NCBI GenBank assembly: GCA_017378975.1
Contig: JAFNXT010000067.1
Coordinates: 1 to 11,679 of the forward strand
Length of the DNA stretch: 11,679 nt
DNA from: Oscillospiraceae bacterium
GTDB lineage: Bacteria; Bacillota; Clostridia; Oscillospirales; Oscillospiraceae
Direction: 5' to 3'
Part shown: positions 6,866-11,679 of the stretch, piece after piece
How the letters are laid out: every line of letters starts with the position of its first letter
Position numbering within the stretch: the first letter of the stretch is position 1
Made by a program: the position numbers and the translations under genes
Notes under the pieces: model-generated
The model's database searches: none
What the model saw: the letters and a program-made list of their open reading frames with translations, nothing else
Told to the model about the DNA's origin: nothing

Positions 6866-8743
6866 TCAGATACGTACGGATTCGGACGGGGGCACATAGG
6901 TAGGCACCAGAGCCTTCAGCTTCGGACGCAGGAGACCCTCCTGATCCTCAGTGAGTTCTGCCAGCTCCTGCAGTCCCTGACGGAACTGCTGATGGTCGAA
7001 CTCCAGCTTATGGCCCACATAGATCAGATCGTTGGCGGTCTTGGTCAGGCCCTCCTCGCCCATGAGCAGCTCCTCGTAGAGCTTCTCACCGGGACGCAGG
7101 CCGGAATAAACGATGTCGATGTCCACATCCGGCTCGAAACCGGACAGACGGATCATGTTCTTGGCAAGGTCCGCGATCTTCACGGGCTTGCCCATATCCA
7201 GCACGAAGATCTCGCCGCCCTTGGCGTAGGCACCGGCCTGGAGCACCAGAGTGACGGCCTCGGGGATCGTCATGAAGAACCGGGTGATCTCGGGATGGGT
7301 GACGGTGACGGGACCGCCCTTCCGGATCTGCTCACGGAACAGCGGGATCACGGAGCCGTTGCTGCCCAGCACGTTGCCGAACCGCACGGCGGCGAAGCAG
7401 GTGGAGGACTTCCCGGCCATGGACTGGATCACCATCTCACAGGCCCGCTTGGAAGCGCCCATGACGTTGGTGGGGTTCACCGCCTTGTCGGTGGAGATCA
7501 GCACGAAGTGCTCCACCCCACTCTGAGCGGCGGCACGGGCCGTGTTCAGGGTGCCGAAGATGTTGTTCTTCACGGCCTCCAGCGGAGAATGCTCCATAAG
7601 GGGCACATGCTTGTGGGCCGCCGCATGATAGACCGTGGCAGGACGATAGGTCTGCATGACCGCTTCGATCCGGGCACGGTCCCGGACGGAGCCGATCAGC
7701 ACATGGAGCTTGAGATCCGGATAGTTGGTCCGAAGCTCCTGCTCGATGGCGTAGGCATTGTTCTCATAGATATCGAAGATCACCAGCTCTTTGGGCTGGT
7801 AGGTGGCAAGCTGACGGCAGAGCTCACTGCCGATACTGCCGCCGCCACCGGTGACCATGACGGTCTTTCCCCGGATCAGGTCGGAGATACCGCCCATATC
7901 CACCCGGATCACGTCACGCTCCAGCAGGTCCTCGATCTGGATGTCCCGGATCTGCTGGATCGACACATCGCCGTTGGCAAGCTGATAGATGCCGGGCAGC
8001 TGCTTGAACTTACAGCCGGTGGTACTGCAGATCTCCCAGATCTCCTTCTTGGCCTGCGTGGGCAGGGTGGGGATCGCCAGGATGATCTCGTCGATGTCGT
8101 ATTTCTCCACCGCCGAAGCGATGGCGTTCCGGTCGCCCACGATCTTGACGCCCATGATCTGACGGCCAAGCTTGGCAGGATCGTCGTCGATGATGCAGAC
8201 CACCTTGTTCTGAGAGAAATTACTGTTGCGGAACTCCCGCAGGACCAGAGCACCGGCCTCACCGGCACCGATCATCATGGTCCGCCGACGGCCACCGCTG
8301 GCGAAGCGGATCTTCATCCGCCGGATGAAACGGTAGAAGAACCGGACGATGGTGGTCGCCATGAACAGGAGCATGGCGAAAAGCACAGGGAAGCTCCGGG
8401 GCATCTGCATGGTCCCGGCGAAGATCAGCACGACCATCGCCACCATCACCACCATAGAGGCGGCGAAGATATGGAGCAATTCGTCCGCGCCGGCGAAGCC
8501 CCACAGACTGCTGTACAACCGGAACAGGGCGAACACCGCCAACGTCAGCATGATGTACACCGGGAGCCAGTGCTTCAGCGCCGTCAGGAAGCCGCTGATA
8601 CGCAACAGCTCCATATCGAATTCATACCGGATGAACAGCGCCAGGAAACCGGACAAGCCGATCACCAGCACATCCAGGATCACCAGACTGATCAGTCGGG
8701 GGAGCAAGACATACCCGGCCTTCTTCATATCGACAGAGGACAT
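6866..8743 (-). CDS. capD: Membrane nucleotide-sugar 4,6-dehydratase (CapD/WbpM type)
   Basis: A 625-residue long-type nucleotide-sugar dehydratase that probably converts UDP-GlcNAc (or a related UDP-sugar) to a 4-keto-6-deoxy intermediate for surface polysaccharide. Four hydrophobic segments (about 17-38, 59-77, 91-110, 116-135) anchor it. An N-terminal Rossmann region with IGAGEAG (158-164) is followed by the catalytic extended SDR domain: TGGGGSIG (298-305), STDKAVNP (417-424), Met428 and Lys432 in place of the usual Tyr-xxx-Lys pair, RFGNVLGS (454-461) and LRPGEK (549-554). Ser-Met-Lys catalytic residues are known in WbpM-type members, so this is not a defect. The start at 8743 is preferred because AAAGGA lies 12 bases before it; the ATG at 8764, adding 7 residues, has no recognisable site but cannot be excluded. 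First gene of the operon with its own promoter. Sugar-nucleotide enzymes of this sort are known BY-kinase substrates, which fits the two kinases downstream. Confidence 0.95.
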   Translation of the reverse strand: MSSVDMKKAGYVLLPRLISLVILDVLVIGLSGFLALFIRYEFDMELLRISGFLTALKHWLPVYIMLTLAVFALFRLYSSLWGFAGADELLHIFAASMVVMVAMVVLIFAGTMQMPRSFPVLFAMLLFMATTIVRFFYRFIRRMKIRFASGGRRRTMMIGAGEAGALVLREFRNSNFSQNKVVCIIDDDPAKLGRQIMGVKIVGDRNAIASAVEKYDIDEIILAIPTLPTQAKKEIWEICSTTGCKFKQLPGIYQLANGDVSIQQIRDIQIEDLLERDVIRVDMGGISDLIRGKTVMVTGGGGSIGSELCRQLATYQPKELVIFDIYENNAYAIEQELRTNYPDLKLHVLIGSVRDRARIEAVMQTYRPATVYHAAAHKHVPLMEHSPLEAVKNNIFGTLNTARAAAQSGVEHFVLISTDKAVNPTNVMGASKRACEMVIQSMAGKSSTCFAAVRFGNVLGSNGSVIPLFREQIRKGGPVTVTHPEITRFFMTIPEAVTLVLQAGAYAKGGEIFVLDMGKPVKIADLAKNMIRLSGFEPDVDIDIVYSGLRPGEKLYEELLMGEEGLTKTANDLIYVGHKLEFDHQQFRQGLQELAELTEDQEGLLRPKLKALVPTYVPPSESVRI

Positions 8744-8774
8744 AGACCAATGCCATCCTTTCATTCTTTTTCAT

Positions 8775-8787
8775 GCGCATAGTGCGC
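8775..8787. promoter_or_regulatory. Small dyad just downstream of the capD start site
   Basis: GCGCA (8775-8779) and TGCGC (8783-8787) flank TAG, a perfect 5-bp dyad that starts within about ten bases of the -10 box and would lie at the very 5' end of the operon mRNA. It may be an operator or a 5'-stabilising hairpin; the stem is short, so the call is weak. Confidence 0.3.
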
Positions 8788-8795
8788 CATCTGAC

Positions 8796-8823
8796 ATTAT
8801 ATCATAATTTCCCGGGATGTAAA
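8796..8823 (-). promoter_or_regulatory. Extended -10 promoter of the capD-kinase operon
   Basis: On the minus strand TTTACA (8818-8823) and a perfect TATAAT (8796-8801) are 16 bases apart, and the -10 is preceded by TGA, giving the extended TGnTATAAT form. Transcription should begin near 8789, about 45 bases before the preferred start codon of the dehydratase. Confidence 0.85.
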
Positions 8824-8906
8824 TGGGATATCGATCGTTTTTTCAGGAAACAGAGGTAGAAGATCTGCCGAAACTGTGATACAATGACGGAAAGGGTCTT
8901 CTTGTG

Positions 8907-9638
8907 TCAGTCCTGACCCACCATGGGCCTGCCCTCCAGTACCCGCCGGGGGTTCCGGTCCAGCAGGATCTGGGCATAATCTTCGTGGCAGTGTTCCTCC
9001 ACCCACTCCCGCAGGCTCCCCACATGGGTGGTACGACTGCGGCAGCTGTGGGCATCGGTGGCGATCAGATGGGCAAGACCTACCGCCAGCAGATCGTTGG
9101 CCGCCCGTTCCGGACCCGGACCGAAGGCGCCCAGCACACTGCCCTTGTTGATCTGCAGGACGAAGCCCTGCCGTGCCCACCGCTTGAGCAGATAGGGGTC
9201 CCGCTGGACCGCGCCGTACCGCTCCGGATGGGCCACCACCACACGGTAGCCGGCCTCGGCGATCTCCGTCAGGGTCTGGTCCATGAAGGTGAAGGACTCA
9301 TCGAAGTAGAACTCACACAATACATGATCGCCCGTCCCCAGCGTCGGCAGCTCATGCCGTGCCGCCAGCAACGGTGTTTCCGGCAGACAGAGCACCTCCG
9401 CCCCGGGATGGAGCCGCACCGGGATGTTCTCCCGGCGAAGGGCCTCGGACAGGAGCCGGAACCGGCGTTCCATGGGCTCCAGGATGCGTAGTTGTTCCCG
9501 CTCTCCCCGAAAATGGGGCGTGGCGGCGATATCCGTGACCCCGGAGAAATATGCCATCCGGGCCATCTCCAGGGCTTCCTCCAAAGAGGCCGCCCCGTCG
9601 TCCAGGTCCGGCAGGATATGACAGTGGATGTCAGTCAT
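8907..9638 (-). CDS. cpsB: PHP-family phosphotyrosine phosphatase (CpsB/YwqE type)
   Basis: A 243-residue metal-dependent protein-tyrosine phosphatase of the PHP superfamily, typical length for CpsB/CapC/YwqE, with no signal peptide. It dephosphorylates the tyrosine tail of BY-kinases and so resets capsule or exopolysaccharide synthesis. The metal site is visible: DIHCHILP (His5, His7), DDGA (13-16), ATPH (His42), GAE (Glu81), AHPERY (His137) and TDAHS (Asp195, His197), plus INKGS (163-167). GGGAGGG lies 5 bases upstream of the ATG. It is encoded just upstream of, and on the same strand as, the dehydratase-kinase operon, but 160 bases apart with no clear terminator between. It has its own promoter, and the operon has another, so phosphatase and kinases can be expressed independently, with read-through possible. 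In Streptococcus cps loci the same gene usually lies directly beside cpsC-cpsD. Confidence 0.95.
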   Translation of the reverse strand: MTDIHCHILPDLDDGAASLEEALEMARMAYFSGVTDIAATPHFRGEREQLRILEPMERRFRLLSEALRRENIPVRLHPGAEVLCLPETPLLAARHELPTLGTGDHVLCEFYFDESFTFMDQTLTEIAEAGYRVVVAHPERYGAVQRDPYLLKRWARQGFVLQINKGSVLGAFGPGPERAANDLLAVGLAHLIATDAHSCRSRTTHVGSLREWVEEHCHEDYAQILLDRNPRRVLEGRPMVGQD

Positions 9639-9672
9639 GACAGCCCTCCCACTTTCTGATCGTATTCATTTT

Positions 9673-9702
9673 ATTATACCATATCACATCCATGGGGCGC
9701 AA
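9673..9702 (-). promoter_or_regulatory. Extended -10 promoter of the phosphatase gene
   Basis: On the minus strand TTGCGC (9697-9702) and a perfect TATAAT (9673-9678) are 18 bases apart, and TGG before the -10 gives the extended TGnTATAAT form. It starts a leader of about 30 bases before the phosphatase ATG. The divergent exporter gene must use a promoter in the same 97-base gap. Weak plus-strand candidates (a TATTAT/TTATAC -10 over the same bases) overlap it, so the two genes may compete or be co-regulated. Confidence 0.75.
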
Positions 9703-9720
9703 CAGGTTTTTTCTGCCCCG

Positions 9721-9738
9721 GAAGGAGGAGTCCTTTTG
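9721..9738 (+). promoter_or_regulatory. Ribosome binding site that sets a TTG start
   Basis: AAGGAGGAG (9722-9730) is a near-perfect anti-16S site. The only in-frame start at a normal distance is TTG at 9736-9738, with 5 bases after the AG-rich run. The next ATG (9760) is about 30 bases away, and an upstream ATG (9628) lies inside the divergent phosphatase gene. Confidence 0.75.
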
Positions 9739-11439
9739 CGTTCGGAATTCATCCATATCATGAAAAACAAAGCCAAAGACGGCAGTCTGAAGGCCGTCTG
9801 GCAGGACTGGAAATGGATCTGGAGCTTCAGCCGCCGCCGCTGGCTGGGGGTGGTGCTCTATACCCTCTTCGGCATCCTGTCCAGCGGTCTGGGCCTGCTG
9901 GCCGGCGTGATCAGCAAGTACATGATCGACGCGATCATCGCCATGGAGGTAGACCGGCTCCTGTTCTATTGCGTGGCAACGATCCTCAGCGCGGTGCTGG
10001 GAGTGGCCTTCCAGAGCCTGACCTCCCGGTTCTCCACCAAGCTGAGCATCGATATGCTCACGGATGTCCAGCAGACGGTCTTCGACCAGATCCTGGCCTC
10101 GGACTGGGTGAGCCTGTCCAAATACCCCACCGGTGACCTGCTCAGCCGTTTCTCTTCGGACATCCAAACGGTGGCAGGCTGTGCCGTCACCTGGCTGCCC
10201 GGTGTCCTGATCCAGCTTTTCACCGTGCTGTCCACGCTGGCTGTGATCTTGTACTATGACCCGGTCATGGCCCTGATCGGCTGTGCCAGCACCCCGATCC
10301 TGTTCCTGACCTCCCGGAGCCTGCTGAACAAACAGCGCACCTTCAACAAAAAGATGCGTCAGGTGGCGGGCGACATGGCGGCCTTCCAGTCCGAGACCTT
10401 CCGGAACATGGACACCCTGAAAAGCTTCGGTATCGAGTCCTCCATGAGTAAAATGCTCCGCCGGAAGCAGACGGAGTACCGGGACACAGCGCTGGAGCAT
10501 AACAGCTTCACCATCAAGACCAACGTCTGGCTCACCGCCATGGGCACGCTGGTGCAGTATGCCGCCCTCGGCTACTGCCTGTGGCGGCTGTGGCGCGGAG
10601 ACATCCTCTTCGGTACCATGACCCTGTTCCTCCAGCAGAGGGCGACCCTGTCCGGCGCCTTCTCGGCGCTGGTGGGCATGGTCCCCACGGCTCTGTCCGG
10701 TTCCGTGGCCGCCGAGCGGGTCCGGGAGCTGACGGAGCTGCCCAAGGAACCCCACCTGCAGGAGACTCCGGTGCCCAAGGGTCCCTGCGCCGTGGAGCTG
10801 AAGGAGATGTCCATCGGCTACGGCGATGGCCGCCAGATCCTGTCCCAAGTGGACCTGTATGCCCCCGCTGGTGCCCTGACCGCCCTGATCGGCCCCTCCG
10901 GCCAGGGCAAGACCACCCTCCTGCGGGTCCTGCTGGGCCTGATCCGCCCGGACGAAGGACAGGTGTCGCTGATCGCCGCCGACGGTGCCCGTCACCGGCT
11001 GGGAGCCGATACCCGTCATTGTTTCACCTACGTCCCTCAAGGCAACACCGTGATCGCCGGTACCGTGGCAGAGAACCTGCGTCTGGTGGCACCCGATGCC
11101 ACCGATGACCAGCTCACCGCCGCCCTTCAGGCCGCCTGCGCCTGGGAGTTCGTCCGTGACCTGCCCCTTGGCATCCACTCCCCCTTGGGAGAAGGCGGCA
11201 AAGGCATCTCCGAGGGCCAGGCCCAGCGGATCGCCATCGCCAGAGCCCTCCTGCGCAACGCCCCGGTGATGCTCCTGGACGAAGTCACCAGCGCCTTAGA
11301 CCAGGCCACCGAGGACCGGGTCCTGAAAAACCTGACCGACCTCGGCGTCACCACCATCGTCACCACCCACCGCCCCTCGGTCCTGAACCAATGCAGCCGC
11401 GTCTACCGGGTAGAGGACGGCACGGTCACGCAGGTGTGA
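9736..11439 (+). CDS. ABC exporter half-transporter (fused TMD-NBD)
   Basis: A 567-residue type IV ABC exporter subunit: an N-terminal membrane domain with about six helices (about 36-60, 75-93, 148-172, 177-194, 262-282, 298-320) and a C-terminal ATPase. The ATPase has Walker A GPSGQGKTT (386-394), Q-loop Gln435, signature ISEGQ (491-495), Walker B VMLLDE (511-516), D-loop SALD (519-522) and switch His545. All catalytic residues are present; the signature has SEGQ instead of SGGQ, a variant I know from other exporters of this family. It should act as a homodimer, or with a second subunit outside the window, to export a lipid, peptide or drug. The substrate cannot be told. There is no N-terminal C39 peptidase domain. 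The gene is divergent from the phosphatase across a 97-base gap and has no partner gene here. Start TTG is chosen on its ribosome binding site. Its last codons overlap one copy of a 30-bp direct repeat. Confidence 0.92.
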   Translation: MRSEFIHIMKNKAKDGSLKAVWQDWKWIWSFSRRRWLGVVLYTLFGILSSGLGLLAGVISKYMIDAIIAMEVDRLLFYCVATILSAVLGVAFQSLTSRFSTKLSIDMLTDVQQTVFDQILASDWVSLSKYPTGDLLSRFSSDIQTVAGCAVTWLPGVLIQLFTVLSTLAVILYYDPVMALIGCASTPILFLTSRSLLNKQRTFNKKMRQVAGDMAAFQSETFRNMDTLKSFGIESSMSKMLRRKQTEYRDTALEHNSFTIKTNVWLTAMGTLVQYAALGYCLWRLWRGDILFGTMTLFLQQRATLSGAFSALVGMVPTALSGSVAAERVRELTELPKEPHLQETPVPKGPCAVELKEMSIGYGDGRQILSQVDLYAPAGALTALIGPSGQGKTTLLRVLLGLIRPDEGQVSLIAADGARHRLGADTRHCFTYVPQGNTVIAGTVAENLRLVAPDATDDQLTAALQAACAWEFVRDLPLGIHSPLGEGGKGISEGQAQRIAIARALLRNAPVMLLDEVTSALDQATEDRVLKNLTDLGVTTIVTTHRPSVLNQCSRVYRVEDGTVTQV

Positions 11440-11451
11440 GATATCAGGATA
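11422..11451. repeat. 30-bp direct repeat, copy 1 (over the exporter stop codon)
   Basis: Bases 11422-11451 match 11604-11633 at 26 of 30 positions, and all four differences are transitions. This copy spans the last codons and the stop of the ABC exporter gene and runs on into GATATCAGGATA. Confidence 0.7.
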
Positions 11452-11480
11452 TGTGATAGTTCGCCAAGATCGCTCCCCTA

Positions 11481-11511
11481 TCGTAGGGCGGGGGCTTGCC
11501 CCCGCCGCCCA
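11481..11511 (+). repeat. CCGTAGGG-type hairpin repeat, copy D
   Basis: It begins TCGTAGGGCGGGGGCTTGCC and folds perfectly: GGCGGGGGC (11487-11495) with GCCCCCGCC (11498-11506), loop TT. Bases 11482-11511 match the reverse complement of 199-228 at 27 of 30 positions. There is no T-tract after it. It may still weaken read-through from the exporter gene, whose stop lies about 45 bases upstream. Confidence 0.65.
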
Positions 11512-11525
11512 CGCGCCCCCCATGT

Positions 11526-11560
11526 CTTTGCGAGGAGGGCGAAGCCCGACGTGGCAAACT
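11526..11560. repeat. TTGCGAGG...GGCAA intergenic repeat
   Basis: TTGC (11528-11531) and GCAA (11554-11557) bracket an inner perfect hairpin GGGC-GAA-GCCC (11537-11547). The TTGCGAGG-nnn-GAAGC-nnn-GTGGCAA layout resembles dispersed palindromic intergenic repeats I recall from other bacterial genomes. One copy only in this window, so its repeat nature here is inferred. Confidence 0.45.
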
Positions 11561-11583
11561 CCGACCGCTATTTGAGATGCTTT

Positions 11584-11659
11584 AAGACAGGGACCGTCGT
11601 CTTACGGTCGCGCAGGCATGAGATATCAAGATACAAGACAGTGGACGGTCCTCTGTCTT
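11584..11659. repeat. Nested inverted repeats at the right end
   Basis: AAGACAGGGACCGT (11584-11597) is the reverse complement of 11645-11659 except for one extra base. Within this large dyad are two smaller perfect ones: GACCGT (11592-11597) with ACGGTC (11604-11609), and CAAGACAG (11634-11641) with CTGTCTTG (11653-11660). The arms can therefore fold in two mutually exclusive ways. Confidence 0.55.
11604..11633. repeat. 30-bp direct repeat, copy 2
   Basis: Second copy of the repeat at 11422-11451, 182 bases downstream, non-coding here. The interval between the copies holds the two GC-rich hairpin repeats (11481-11511 and 11526-11560). Confidence 0.7.
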
Positions 11660-11679
11660 GAGTAGCGAAGACACAGGAC

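Noticed and set aside
6866..8743. Dehydratase inactivated by loss of the catalytic tyrosine
   Set aside because: Met in place of Tyr is known in the long WbpM-type enzymes (Ser-Met-Lys), so it is not evidence of inactivation.
6992..8782. Long open frame on the plus strand opposite the dehydratase
   Set aside because: The minus-strand frame encodes an unmistakable CapD/WbpM-type dehydratase with all motifs. The opposite frame is His/Asp/Gln-rich low-information sequence.
9628..9735. Upstream ATG start giving a longer ABC exporter
   Set aside because: The extra 36 residues lie over the phosphatase start and the divergent promoter, have no ribosome binding site and look non-coding. The TTG at 9736 follows AAGGAGGAG at a normal distance.
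9631..11178. Long open frame on the minus strand opposite the ABC exporter
   Set aside because: The plus-strand frame carries every ABC ATPase motif. The minus-strand frame overlaps the phosphatase start and shows no domain.
11487..11506. Intrinsic terminator of the ABC exporter gene
   Set aside because: The stem is strong but no T-tract follows on either strand, and it matches a dispersed repeat with another copy at 199-228. It is listed as a repeat instead.

Overview
This window looks like chromosomal DNA from a high-GC Gram-positive gut clostridium. The Oscillospiraceae/Ruminococcaceae (Faecalibacterium, Gemmiger or Subdoligranulum type) are the best guess. The reasons are GC-rich coding sequence with Firmicutes-type AGGAGG ribosome binding sites, sigma-A type promoters, a CpsB-type PHP tyrosine phosphatase with partner BY-kinases, a Gram-positive lipoprotein, and short GC-rich hairpin repeats in the intergenic DNA. 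The taxonomic call is an inference, not a proof.

Layout, left to right. (1) 1-333 is non-coding. It holds several perfect inverted repeats and three copies of a CCGTAGGG-headed hairpin repeat, then a good promoter. (2) 334-933 (+) is a small secreted lipoprotein of unknown function. (3) A bidirectional terminator (938-979) separates it from a convergent sensor histidine kinase (986-2863, -) that has no response regulator beside it. (4) 3038-8743 (-) is a four-gene polysaccharide operon, transcribed right to left: a membrane-bound nucleotide-sugar 4,6-dehydratase (CapD/WbpM type), a membrane-anchored Ig-like (DUF5011-like) protein, and two tandem, paralogous Wzz-BY-kinase fusions with tyrosine-rich tails. 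An extended -10 promoter (8796-8823) drives it and a hairpin (3001-3033) follows it. (5) 8907-9638 (-) is the matching CpsB/YwqE-type phosphotyrosine phosphatase, with its own promoter. (6) 9736-11439 (+), divergent from the phosphatase, is a full-length ABC exporter half-transporter starting at TTG. (7) 11440-11679 is again a repeat-rich non-coding stretch.

How the parts fit. In known capsule/exopolysaccharide systems, a Wzz-like membrane module plus an autophosphorylating BY-kinase sets chain length and activity, a CpsB-type phosphatase resets the kinase, and enzymes of sugar-nucleotide metabolism are frequent targets. Here these control parts sit together with one sugar-nucleotide enzyme. 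No glycosyltransferase, flippase or polymerase is present in the window, so the module probably acts on a polysaccharide locus elsewhere.

The most interesting point is an asymmetry between the two kinases. The first keeps a canonical Walker A' (DLRKP) but has lost the EX2RX2R oligomerisation motif. The second keeps EX2RX2R, has a divergent Walker A' and carries 14 tyrosines in its tail. They may work as a hetero-complex. I found no rRNA, tRNA, CRISPR array, transposase or phage gene.
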